A stretch of 9,850 nucleotides of DNA from Deltaproteobacteria bacterium (GTDB lineage: Bacteria; Desulfobacterota; Binatia; UBA9968), in assembly GCA_016184235.1 (NCBI GenBank), contig JACPDC010000283.1, positions 1-9,850 of the forward strand. The letters run 5' to 3'. Every line of letters starts with the position of its first letter. Position 1 is the first letter of the stretch. This document shows, piece after piece, positions 1 through 7,310 of this stretch. Under the pieces are notes generated by a model. The model was not told the origin of the DNA. It saw only the letters and a program-made list of their open reading frames with translations, and made no database searches. The position numbers were made by a program, and so were the translations under genes.

Positions 1-2697
1 GTTCGGCCCATCACTGGTAAAAGAGGTCGAAGCCCAGGGAAAGGCCGAGCCTCAGGCTCCCAAGCTTGAGCAGTATAAGACCATCTGCACCAAGTGCGCG
101 GTCGGCTGCGGCTTGATCGGCGAGGTCCAGAACGGCGTCTGGGTGACCCAGGAGCCCTGGTTCGAGCACCCCATCAACCAGGGGAGCCTCTGCTCCAAGG
201 GGGCCGCGGCGCGCGCCACGGTTATAAGCGATAAGCGGCTGCGCTACCCGATGAAGCTCGAAGGGGGAAAGTGGAAGCGCCTCAGTTGGGACCAGGCGCT
301 CTCCGAGGTCAGCGCCAAGATGCTGGAGCTGAGAAAGAAATACGGCCCGGACATGCTCCACATCAACTTCTCCGCCCACCAGTCGAACGAGAATGGCTTT
401 GCCATCCGCAAGTTTGGGGCCATGTGGGGGATAACTGCGATTTCCAGGCACGGATATGACACTCCACCACTGTGGCCGGTCTGGCCAACGTATTCGGTTA
501 CGGCGCGATGACGAATCACCAGAACGATATCCGGAACTCCCGGTCCATCATGATCATCGGCATGAACCCGGCGGAGAACCACCCCATCTCCATGCAGCAC
601 ATCCTGACGGCGAAGGAGACCAACCGCGCGGTCATCATCTCTGTCGACCCCCGCTTCACCAAGACCTCGGCCTTCGCCAATAAGTATGTCCGCATCCGCT
701 CGGGCACGGACGTGGCGTTTATCTATGGGTTGATCAACATCATCCTGGCCAAGGGCTGGGAAGACAAACAGTTCATCCAGGAGCGCACCTACGCCTTCGA
801 GGAGTTCAAAGGCGAGATCGCCAAGTACGACCCGCAAACGGTCTCCGACATCACCGGGGTCCCCACCGCCGAGCTCGAATGGGTAGCCAAAGCCATGGCC
901 GATAACCGTCCTGGCACGGTCATCTGGGCGATGGGCGGAACCCAGCACAGCCACGGCACCGGCATCGTGCGCACCTTCTGCCATCTGCAGATGGTGCTCG
1001 GCAACATGGGCAAGCCGGGCGGCGGCACCGACGTGTTCCGCGGCCACGATTCGATTCAGGGTGTTACGGATATCGGGGGCGGCCCCGAGACCCTGCCGGG
1101 ATACTACGGCATCGGCGAGACCGCCTGGAAGCATTGGGCGAAAGTGTGGGATGTCCCGTATGAGTGGCTCCTCTCCAGGTTTAAAAACAAGGCGATGATG
1201 GAGAAGCCGGGCTTCACGGTCGCCCGGTGGTATGAGGGGGTTCTGCTCGATTCCAAGCAGCTCGGCCAGGACGTCAATGTCAAAGCGGTCATGTTCTGGG
1301 GCCACTCGACCAACGCAATGCAGCAGATGGACCGGGTGAAAAAAGCCCTTGAGAAGGTCGAGTTGATCGTCGATGTCGATCCGTATGTGACCAACACCGC
1401 GGTCCTGCCTGACCGCAAGGATGGAATCTACCTCCTCCCCGCAGCGAGCAACTACGAACAGTGGAATTCCTCGGTCAACACCAACCGCGACAACCAGTAT
1501 CGCCAGCGCGTGGTATCCCCTGTATGGGAGGCCCGTACTGACATAGCCATCATGGTGGACCTGGCCGAGCGGTTCGGCTTCAGAAAGCAGTTCACCCACA
1601 ACATGAAGGGCGGCTGGCGGGGTATTCCGGCGGACGTCAAGAACGTAAAGGAGTTCTCCCAGCAGACGATGGACGACGTGCTGCGCGAGATCAACACCGG
1701 CGCGCTCTCCATCGGCTATGCCGGCGCTACGCCGGAGCGGTTAAAGCGCCAGCAGGAGTGGGCGCACGTCTTCGACATCAAGACCAAGAAGGCGGTGGGC
1801 GGACCGGTGGACGGCGAATCATGGGGGCTGCCGTGGCCCTGCTGGACCGATAAGCACCCAGGGACCCCTATCCTCTACCGCAACGACATCCCGGTGTCCG
1901 ACGGCGGCTGCGGCTTCCGCGCAAGCTGGGGACCCAAGGCGCCTGACGGCCGAAATCTCATGGCCGCCGAGGGCTCGGCGCCTCCAGGGGGGCCGAACAC
2001 CGGCTATCCGGCGCAGAAGGATTACGCCACCGACCTGACGCTGGGCGCTATAAAGCAGGCCCTGGCGGAGGGGCGCAGCCCGTACGGCAACGGCCGCGCG
2101 CGCTTTAACTCGTGGAACATCCCTGACCCGCTTCCCCTACACCGCGAGCCGATTCACAGCCCGAGACCCGACTTAATCGTCAAATGGCCGACCTATGACG
2201 ATGTCAAGGAGCATTACCGCGTCCCGCAGCCCTACAAGAGTATGCAGAAGCCGGATTGGGTAAAGAAGTACCCGATCATCCTGACGACGGGGCGGGTGGT
2301 GGAATTCGAAGGGGGCGCTGCCGGTGAGCGAAACTCGCCGTGGCTGGTCGAGTTGAATCCCGAGATGTACGTGGAGATGCACCCCAAGGTGGCGCACGAC
2401 CACGGGCTGCGGCACGGTGACATGTGCTGGATTGAGACGCCCGAGGACATGGATGCGAAACCAAGCCGCATTAAGGTCAAGATAAAGGTCACCAAGCGCG
2501 TCGGTCCTGACACGGTCTTCCTCCCGATCCACTGGGGCGGAGTGTTCGAGGGCAAATCTCTCGCCCACAAGTTCCCGGACGGAACAGTGCCTTACACCAT
2601 CGGCGAGTCCGCCAATACGGTGACCACATACGGTTATGACCGGCTGACGCAGATGCAGGAGACCAAGACGACCCTGTGTCGGATCGTCAAGGCCTAG
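1..2697 (+). CDS. fdhA: Selenocysteine formate dehydrogenase, catalytic alpha subunit (5' partial, Sec UGA, one frame break)
   Basis: Oxidises formate to CO2 at a Mo/W-bis-MGD site and passes electrons to the adjacent iron-sulfur subunit. The 5' end, including any Tat signal, lies outside the window. Reading from base 2, an N-terminal [4Fe-4S] motif is visible at C29, C32, C36 and C64 (visible numbering). The frame then changes at the G5 run 426-430, and the next frame reads QARI-U-HSTTVAGLANVFG with UGA at 457-459 as the Sec codon, the signature of FdnG/FdhF-type enzymes. Further on are GNMGKPGGG, FRGHDSIQG (the Arg matches the active-site Arg of E. coli FdhF, from family knowledge) and a C-terminal molydopterin-dinucleotide-binding domain from about base 2270 to the TAG at 2695-2697. 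About 898 residues are visible, normal for membrane-bound FdnG-like enzymes. The frame break is either a homopolymer sequencing error or a real lesion; the rest of the gene is intact and well conserved. The family is certain; functionality depends on the frame break. Confidence 0.93.
426..430 (+). other. Frame break at G5 homopolymer in fdhA
   Basis: Upstream coding is in the frame starting at base 2 (ending FGAMWG); downstream coding is in the frame starting at base 1 (DNCDFQARI-U-H). One additional G in the run at 426-430 joins them as FGAMWG-DNCDFQARI. Homologues usually have one more residue here (WGTNNxDxQAR), so a loss of four bases is also possible. Without correction the upstream frame runs to a stop at 509-511 and yields no active site. 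A homopolymer indel in the assembly is the simplest explanation; real mutation and single-site slippage are alternatives. Confidence 0.85.
457..459 (+). other. Selenocysteine (UGA) codon of formate dehydrogenase
   Basis: The TGA lies in the exact position of the active-site Sec/Cys ligand of molybdenum in formate dehydrogenases: Q-A-R-I-[UGA]-H-S-T-T-V-A-G-L-A. It is followed by the conserved His and then by uninterrupted coding to 2697. A SECIS-like hairpin follows at the expected distance. Decoding needs SelA/B/C/D elsewhere in the genome. Confidence 0.93.
460..491 (+). promoter_or_regulatory. Bacterial SECIS element (Sec insertion hairpin)
   Basis: Bases 473-477 (TGGCC) pair perfectly with 483-487 (GGCCA), enclosing the loop GGTCT (478-482). 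The loop carries the GU that SelB recognises. Eighteen bases separate the UGA from the loop, the same spacing and the same GGUCU loop as I recall for E. coli fdhF. The lower stem is imperfect (472/489 can pair if A488 bulges). The hairpin lies inside the coding region, as is normal for bacteria, so it is also translated (AGLANVF). Confidence 0.88.
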
Positions 2698-2700
2698 CCC

Positions 2701-2707
2701 AAGGAGG
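2701..2707 (+). promoter_or_regulatory. Strong ribosome binding site for fdhB
   Basis: AAGGAGG, a near-perfect anti-16S match, lies 8 bases before the ATG at 2716 and just after the fdhA stop. It fixes the fdhB start. Confidence 0.85.
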
Positions 2708-2715
2708 AAGAGACC

Positions 2716-3369
2716 ATGTCACAAGCACAGGTAACTGTTCCGTACAGACAGGCCGATGGGCCGCAGGGCAAGAAAGAGCCGGCGCGGATGAAGTTCTACA
2801 TCGACGTCAAGCGCTGCATCGAGTGCGGCGGCTGCGAGGTGGCATGCAAGAACGAGAACAATGTCCCGTCAGGCATCGCCCGCATCCGGGTCGTGACGAT
2901 CAATGAAGGAGAGCCGGGCGAGACCAACGTGGCTGTCCCCTGCATGCACTGTTCCAAGGCGCCGTGCGTCGCGGTTTGTCCCGTGGATGCTCTTTTCCAC
3001 CGGCCGGACGGCATCGTGGCCTTGAACAAAGAGACCTGCATCGGCTGCGGCTACTGCCTCTACGCCTGCCCCTTCGGCGCCCCGCAATTCCCCAAGGGCT
3101 GTCCCTTCGGTTCCCGGGGCGTCATGGACAAGTGCACCTACTGCGCCGGCGGCCCCGAGGTCGCCTTCTCAGAGCGCGAACGACGCCTTTACGGCTCAAA
3201 CCGCATCGCCGAGGGCAAGCTCCCGGCCTGCGCCTCGGTGTGCGCCACTAAGGCACTGATCGCCGGCGACGCCGAAGAGGTGGCCAATGTGGTGCGCCAG
3301 CGCGTGGCCGCCCGCGGAGCGGGCGGAGGGGCATGGGGATGGGACGCGGCGTACGGGAAAGGTTTTTGA
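2716..3369 (+). CDS. fdhB: Formate dehydrogenase iron-sulfur (beta) subunit, four [4Fe-4S] clusters
   Basis: A 217-residue ferredoxin-like electron-transfer subunit of the FdnH/HybA/DmsB family. It carries electrons from the catalytic subunit to the membrane subunit. Four cysteine groups are visible: C34-x2-C37-x2-C40-x3-C44; C76-x2-C79-x4-C84-x3-C88-P; C108-x2-C111-x2-C114-x3-C118-P; and C140-x2-C143 with C172 and C176. There is no signal peptide or membrane segment. By family knowledge such subunits are exported by hitchhiking on a Tat-targeted catalytic subunit, and the FdnH C-terminal membrane helix is absent here, so anchoring probably falls to the NrfD-like protein downstream. The start is set by AAGGAGG 8 bases upstream. 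The gene follows fdhA after 18 bases and is probably co-transcribed with it. The C-terminus is Gly-rich (about residues 197-217) and looks variable. Family assignment is secure. Confidence 0.95.
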   Translation: MSQAQVTVPYRQADGPQGKKEPARMKFYIDVKRCIECGGCEVACKNENNVPSGIARIRVVTINEGEPGETNVAVPCMHCSKAPCVAVCPVDALFHRPDGIVALNKETCIGCGYCLYACPFGAPQFPKGCPFGSRGVMDKCTYCAGGPEVAFSERERRLYGSNRIAEGKLPACASVCATKALIAGDAEEVANVVRQRVAARGAGGGAWGWDAAYGKGF

Positions 3370-3370
3370 C

Positions 3371-3387
3371 CTCGCCTCTCGGGCGAG
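3371..3387 (+). other. Small hairpin just after fdhB
   Basis: CTCGCC (3371-3376) pairs with GGCGAG (3382-3387) around a 5-base loop, starting two bases after the fdhB stop. There is no T-run directly after it, so it is not a terminator alone. With the larger hairpin at 3397 it forms a tandem structure that could protect the fdhAB transcript 3' end. Confidence 0.5.
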
Positions 3388-3396
3388 CCTAAGTGG

Positions 3397-3430
3397 AATC
3401 CCTGCCGCCTGAGGCGGCGGGGATTTTTTT
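3397..3430 (+). terminator. Rho-independent terminator between fdhB and nrfD
   Basis: Bases 3397-3409 pair with 3413-3425 over 13 positions (one T-G wobble at 3403/3419) around a TGA loop, GC-rich at the top. A run of seven T follows (3424-3430). This is a textbook intrinsic terminator on the plus strand. It sits inside the operon-like cluster, so nrfD and later genes are reached either by read-through or from a promoter not evident here. Confidence 0.85.
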
Positions 3431-3443
3431 CAGAGGTAAAGCC

Positions 3444-4469
3444 GTGGAGCCGATCGTTCTCTGGCAACACAAGTGGGGGCTGACTTTTCATATCCCCTGG
3501 TACCTGTTTCTCGGCGGGCTGGCGGGCGGGACGTTGACCGTGGCCGCCCTGGCCGACCTGTTCTCTGGAACGCGCGAGCGCCTGAGGGACTTTTCCCGGG
3601 CCGCCGCCTATGTCACGATCCCCGCCATCCTGATCGGCGGCTTGTCTCTAACCTTTCACCTCGGCAAGCCTGAGCGGGGCTTCGCCTTTCCGCTGTTCTT
3701 TACCAATTACCAGTCGTGGATGACCATTGGAGGGTGGATTCTTGGGGCCTTTGCCCCGCTCGCCATCGCTTACGCCGCCGCCTGGTATCTCAACATCAGC
3801 CGAGGGCTCAGGACGGCTCTGGCGCTGCTCGCCCTCCCTTTGGGGCTGCTCATGTCCCTCTACACCGGCTTTCTCCTCTCCGCCACCTGGGTGATCCCCG
3901 GGAATCGATGGTATGTCCCCCTGTGGGACAGCAGATACCTGCCGCTGCTCTTCGTGCTGTCGGGGATCTCCACGGGCATCGCGGCTGCCGGCCTGGGCGC
4001 GCTGGTGATGGGGCGCTTTGGTAAGAGTTCTGGCGGTGACCGCGCCGCCAGAGAGAGCCAGGGGGTTGCCGAGGTGGCGAGCCTTGCCGATGTCGCCGCT
4101 ATCGTTATGGAGGGGGCCTGGGTATACGTGTTCCTGGCATCTTTCGGCGCGGGCACGCTGGGCCAGCAGATGGCCTTCAAGCTTATGACCCAGGGCGATC
4201 TCGCCCCCTGGTTCTGGTGGGGCTTCGTCGCCACGGGTCTGGCGCTGCCGCTTTTGGCAAGCGCGCTGCACGCTGCCGGCGAGCGCATCCTCCACGCCAA
4301 GCTCGCCTGGATCTTTTACGTCAAGTTCGTCTTAGTGCTGGCCGGCGGACTGATGCTCCGTTATGTCATCGTATGGGGAGGAGACTTGAAAACTCCTCTT
4401 ATTTTTCCGCCCTCCATGTGGCCGGTTCCAGGCGTTAGCGGGCCTCCTATTCCCGGCCTGGGCGGGTGA
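3444..4469 (+). CDS. nrfD: NrfD/PsrC-type integral membrane quinone subunit
   Basis: A 341-residue polytopic membrane protein of the NrfD/polysulfide reductase PsrC family. In complexes of this kind it anchors the catalytic and ferredoxin subunits and exchanges electrons with the quinone pool. The N-terminus shows the typical WYLFLGGLAGG segment (about residues 19-29), then GKPERGFAFPLFFTNYQSW, and about eight hydrophobic segments overall. I place the start at GTG 3444, with AGAGGT (3432-3437) 6 bases upstream. An in-frame GTG at 3393 would extend the protein, but that stretch is the transcription terminator hairpin and reads as non-membrane filler. The stop TGA (4467-4469) overlaps the ATG of the cytochrome gene. 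Context assigns it as the gamma subunit of the formate dehydrogenase, although the intervening terminator implies uneven expression relative to fdhAB. Confidence 0.9.
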   Translation: MEPIVLWQHKWGLTFHIPWYLFLGGLAGGTLTVAALADLFSGTRERLRDFSRAAAYVTIPAILIGGLSLTFHLGKPERGFAFPLFFTNYQSWMTIGGWILGAFAPLAIAYAAAWYLNISRGLRTALALLALPLGLLMSLYTGFLLSATWVIPGNRWYVPLWDSRYLPLLFVLSGISTGIAAAGLGALVMGRFGKSSGGDRAARESQGVAEVASLADVAAIVMEGAWVYVFLASFGAGTLGQQMAFKLMTQGDLAPWFWWGFVATGLALPLLASALHAAGERILHAKLAWIFYVKFVLVLAGGLMLRYVIVWGGDLKTPLIFPPSMWPVPGVSGPPIPGLGG

Positions 4470-4822
4470 TGAGGTTACCAGCCCTCTTCTTAACCCTTCT
4501 CATGGCAACCCCGCTGCTCGGACAACTCAAAGGCAACGCGCAAAAAGGGCGGGAGCTCTATCTTGAGAAGTGCGCGCTCTGTCACGGCTCTCAGGGAGAG
4601 GGGTGGGACTGGTCCAAGAAGGCTCAGCCCCCGATCCCTGTCCCGGACCTCGCCAAGGCGGCGCCGAAACAGTCCGATCAATACCTCTTCGACATCATCA
4701 AGGGCGGCGGCGAGGCGGTGGGAAAGACCAGATTGATGCCGCCGTTCGGCTTCGATCTGAGCGACCAGGAGGTCTGGGATATTGTTACCCACCTCCGGAT
4801 GCTCGGCGGAAAGACAAAATGA
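4469..4822 (+). CDS. Secreted class I monohaem cytochrome c
   Basis: A 117-residue protein with an N-terminal signal peptide (hydrophobic residues 3-18). It has a single haem c attachment motif C35-A-L-C38-H39, followed later by RLMPPF, in which M90 is the likely axial Met ligand, and a C-terminal helix EVWDIVTHLRML typical of class I cytochromes c. It acts outside the cytoplasmic membrane as a one-electron carrier. The start ATG 4469 overlaps the nrfD stop (TGATG), and its own stop overlaps the next start (ATGA, 4819-4822), so all three genes are likely translationally coupled. GTG 4466 is an alternative start. The position suggests it accepts electrons from, or is reduced alongside, the formate dehydrogenase complex; that partner assignment is inference. 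Confidence 0.92.
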   Translation: MRLPALFLTLLMATPLLGQLKGNAQKGRELYLEKCALCHGSQGEGWDWSKKAQPPIPVPDLAKAAPKQSDQYLFDIIKGGGEAVGKTRLMPPFGFDLSDQEVWDIVTHLRMLGGKTK

Positions 4823-5991
4823 GACTGACCGCTGCGACGCGCCTGCTGCCGATCATTCTGTTTGCCGTCGTGGCAGCGCTTCTTGTTATCGCGCCCTCGG
4901 TGCGCGGACTTCAGCAGAACCCTGAGCCAACCACCCCGCATCACGAGCCGACAGGGCTTGTTCCCCATGCCATCGCCGTGGCGGATTTCAACGGCGACGG
5001 CGTTCCGGACGTGGCGGTTCCGGCGGCGGCGGAGCGCAAAGTCACTGTGCTCTTGAGCAACGGGCAAGGTGGATTTGCGGCTAATCACTCCTACGCGGCG
5101 GGCATCGGGCCGAGTTGGGTGGAGAGCGGAGATTGGAACGGCGACGGCAAGCTCGATCTGGTCACGGCGAATACCGGCGGCGGAAGCCTGACTCTCTACA
5201 TAGGCAACGGCAAGGGAAATTTCACCAGGGGCGAGGAGATCTCCGACATTCATGGTCCGGCCTCGGTCGCGGCCGTGGACGTCAACCGCGACGGCCGAGC
5301 CGACCTGGCTGTGGTTCAGGCCCTGGAGTCGCGGCTGGTGATTCTGGAAAATAGCGGCGGACGTTTTAAGCGCCTCGCCTCCTACCAGGTGGGCCGCGGG
5401 CCGCACATTGTGACCAGGGCCGACCTCAACGGCGACGGGATCACGGATCTGGTCGTGGGATCGTTCGGCCGCCACATTCTCTCGCTCCTGCTCGGCAAGG
5501 GAGACGGGAGCTTTCAAGAGGCGCGCGAGCTGAAGGTCGGGCGATTTCCTCACTATGTGGCGGTCGGGGACTGGAACCGCGACGGCCGCCAGGATCTGGC
5601 GGTGGTCTGCGCCGGTGAAGATGCGATCTTCGTCCTGGAGGGAGACGGAACGGGCAGGCTCAAGCAGACGGCAACGCTTTCCATGGGCGCCAATCCCCAT
5701 GGTCTCGTGGCAACCGACTTCAATGGCGATGGATTGACGGACCTTGCCGCTTCGGCCCGCAGCGCCGGCGAGCTGATGGTTTTTCTGGGAGACGGGAAAG
5801 GCGGCTTTAACCCCCTACCGGTCATTAGGACAGCCCAGGACATCATCGCCCTTGCAGCGGCTGACTTCGACGGCGATGGAAAAGTAGACCTCTCCCTGGT
5901 CTCGGCAAGCCACAATGCCGTGGTCTTGCTCCGGGGAGACGGCAAGGGAGGGTTTTCGCCGTTTGCGGCGCCTCGCGCCGCAAAGAGATGA
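4819..5991 (+). CDS. Exported seven-bladed FG-GAP/VCBS beta-propeller protein
   Basis: 390 residues. The N-terminal signal sequence (R2, R8, hydrophobic 10-25) is probably cleaved near residue 30. Seven Ca2+-binding-type loops D-x-[ND]-x-D-G-x-x-D begin at residues 56, 105, 154, 202, 251, 300 and 349, a strict period of about 49 residues. This is the integrin-alpha-like seven-bladed propeller pattern. Each blade also carries a LxG(N/D)GxGxF-type turn. The family is a protein- or ligand-interaction scaffold and no catalytic residues are seen. The start ATG overlaps the cytochrome stop (ATGA), which ties its translation to the electron-transfer genes; an earlier in-frame start at 4570 would run through the cytochrome gene and is rejected. 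A role in docking or stabilising the periplasmic part of the complex is inference. Confidence 0.93.
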   Translation: MRLTAATRLLPIILFAVVAALLVIAPSVRGLQQNPEPTTPHHEPTGLVPHAIAVADFNGDGVPDVAVPAAAERKVTVLLSNGQGGFAANHSYAAGIGPSWVESGDWNGDGKLDLVTANTGGGSLTLYIGNGKGNFTRGEEISDIHGPASVAAVDVNRDGRADLAVVQALESRLVILENSGGRFKRLASYQVGRGPHIVTRADLNGDGITDLVVGSFGRHILSLLLGKGDGSFQEARELKVGRFPHYVAVGDWNRDGRQDLAVVCAGEDAIFVLEGDGTGRLKQTATLSMGANPHGLVATDFNGDGLTDLAASARSAGELMVFLGDGKGGFNPLPVIRTAQDIIALAAADFDGDGKVDLSLVSASHNAVVLLRGDGKGGFSPFAAPRAAKR

Positions 5992-6000
5992 GGAGAGAGG

Positions 6001-6672
6001 ATGGATCGCGCCATGGCACATAGGCTGGGAGTCGAATGGCCCGAACAGGGGCGGTGGATCCTGGGGTTGATCAAGCCGACGGCGATAGCGTCGCTGGCCG
6101 TAACCATCCTTTTGGCCTTTATCGTGGCGGCAAGCAAGCCTGCCTGGGCGCTCCTGGGGGCCGGACGCGGCTTTATTCCCGAGGGCTATTACCATCTCTG
6201 GGGCTTCGTCCTGCTGTTCGGCACGCTTTTCGGCCAGGCGGTCGGCTGGGCCGGCGGGAGCGCCATCGGCTATTACGCGATGACCCTGGTCGGTTTTCCG
6301 GCGGGATGGACTACGGCGCGCCTGGCCATGAGCATTGTCTACCTGGGCCTTGTCGTATTTCCTCTCTCGGTCTATCACCACCTCTACGGCGGCTGGCTTC
6401 TCAGCCTGCCCCGGGTGGGGCTCGATGAGTGGCTCACGGCGAACCATCCGGGCGCGCTCTGGCTGTTGATCTCCGCGCACCCGATTATCGACTATTCGCT
6501 TGTCCCGTTGGCGGTGCTTTTCCTCGGGATCCTCTGGTGGTTCGGCGAACGGGTCGAGCGAAATCCACTCTACCAGATGATAGCGGCAGTGCTGCTGCTT
6601 TTGACCTCACTCGCCGTCGCCTTATCGCTGGGGATTCATTCCACCCTGATCCATATCCGCATCGGCGCGTAG
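6001..6672 (+). CDS. Multi-pass membrane protein of unknown function
   Basis: I do not recognise this family. The 223-residue protein has about five to six hydrophobic segments: roughly 27-44, 66-86, 91-122 (possibly two), 152-180 and 192-211. Histidines sit near membrane boundaries: H65 (YYHLWG), H126-H127 (VYHHLYGG), H149 (NHPG), H160 (SAHPIIDY), H213 and H218. Such residues could bind haem b or a metal, but no recognised haem motif is present. ATG 6001 is preceded by GGAG (5992-5995) 5 bases upstream; ATG 6013 is an alternative start. It lies 9 bases after the propeller gene and 11 before the AOX-like gene, so it is probably in the same transcript. A role as a membrane partner in the electron-transfer chain is inference from context alone. 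Confidence 0.8.
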   Translation: MDRAMAHRLGVEWPEQGRWILGLIKPTAIASLAVTILLAFIVAASKPAWALLGAGRGFIPEGYYHLWGFVLLFGTLFGQAVGWAGGSAIGYYAMTLVGFPAGWTTARLAMSIVYLGLVVFPLSVYHHLYGGWLLSLPRVGLDEWLTANHPGALWLLISAHPIIDYSLVPLAVLFLGILWWFGERVERNPLYQMIAAVLLLLTSLAVALSLGIHSTLIHIRIGA

Positions 6673-6683
6673 CCCGCCTGACC

Positions 6684-7307
6684 ATGGAACGCTTGACCTC
6701 GGAACAGCTCAAGCGGGAACAGGAAAAGACCCTGGCATCGCCTCGCATGCGCTATAGCCTGCTCGCCCGCCTGCTTTTTTTCACAGCCGATCTCTTCTAC
6801 GGACAGAGCAAAAGCCTCTCCAAGTTCAAGGTCCTGGAGATCGTCGCCCGGGTGCCGTACCAGGCCTGGGAGAACGTCGGCTACGTCGCCATGACCCACA
6901 CCCACGCCGATCCCGGCTTCGCCCGCCGCATCTTCGACCGCGTCCAGGAGAGCCGCATCCAGCAGGACAACGAGCAGTGGCATCTGCTCATCCTGGAGGA
7001 GCTCGGCAACAAGAGGGGGATCCAGGAGAGCTTTTTCAAGCACTGGCTCATCGCCCAGGCGATCGCTTTTTTCTATTACCACGTCTCCTGGCTGCTCTAC
7101 GTGATTCGGCCCAGGTGGAGCTATCTCCTGAACGCCCACTTCGAGGATCACGCCGAGCACGAGTACATGGAATATGTGGCCGAGAACCCCAGCCTTGAAA
7201 CGGAGCCTGGAGAGCCTCGCCCGCCTGGACGCCGCAAGGTTCCAGTAGCATCGGCATGTATCAAATTCACGTATTCAAGCCTGACCCTGTATCCCTGGCC
7301 CGCCTGA
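6684..7307 (+). CDS. Alternative-oxidase-like di-iron protein, C-terminally truncated or frameshifted
   Basis: Related to alternative oxidase/plastid terminal oxidase (AOX/PTOX), membrane-bound quinol:O2 oxidoreductases. Visible motifs: LEIVARVPYQAWE (E52), DNEQWH (E97, H100) followed by LLILEELG, FFYYHVSWLLYVIRPR (124-144), and FEDHAEHEY (E154, H159), which lines up position by position with LEEEAVHTY. The order and spacing match the family. The last di-iron motif (E-x-x-H, expected about 50 residues after E154) is missing: after ENPSLETEP (about residue 175) the sequence turns Pro/Arg-rich and stops at 7307. In the alternative frame from 7201 one reads SLESLARLDAARFQ then a stop, which resembles a C-terminal tail, so an internal deletion with frame change is plausible. 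ATG 6684 lies 11 bases after the preceding gene; longer in-frame starts overlap that gene. Likely inactive as it stands unless the assembly is wrong. Confidence 0.78.
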   Translation: MERLTSEQLKREQEKTLASPRMRYSLLARLLFFTADLFYGQSKSLSKFKVLEIVARVPYQAWENVGYVAMTHTHADPGFARRIFDRVQESRIQQDNEQWHLLILEELGNKRGIQESFFKHWLIAQAIAFFYYHVSWLLYVIRPRWSYLLNAHFEDHAEHEYMEYVAENPSLETEPGEPRPPGRRKVPVASACIKFTYSSLTLYPWPA

Positions 7308-7310
7308 GCA

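Noticed and set aside
472..474. GTG 472 as the start of a separate 741-residue oxidoreductase
   Set aside because: The codon lies within the Sec-motif coding region and SECIS stem. Conserved coding continues upstream through UGA 457-459, so this is an internal Val.
244..1599. Long open frame on the minus strand (451 codons)
   Set aside because: It lies wholly antisense to the conserved formate dehydrogenase. Its composition is that of a high-GC antisense shadow, with no recognisable motif.
3393..3443. Upstream GTG start for nrfD at 3393
   Set aside because: The added stretch is the intrinsic terminator hairpin. The GTG at 3444 has an AGAGGT Shine-Dalgarno and begins the conserved part.
4678..5700. 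Open frame on the minus strand (340 codons)
   Set aside because: Antisense to the cytochrome and propeller genes. Its repetitive look simply mirrors the propeller repeats on the other strand.
6429..6683. Upstream start of the AOX-like frame at 6429
   Set aside because: It would overlap most of the 3' half of the membrane-protein gene in another frame. Family similarity starts after ATG 6684.
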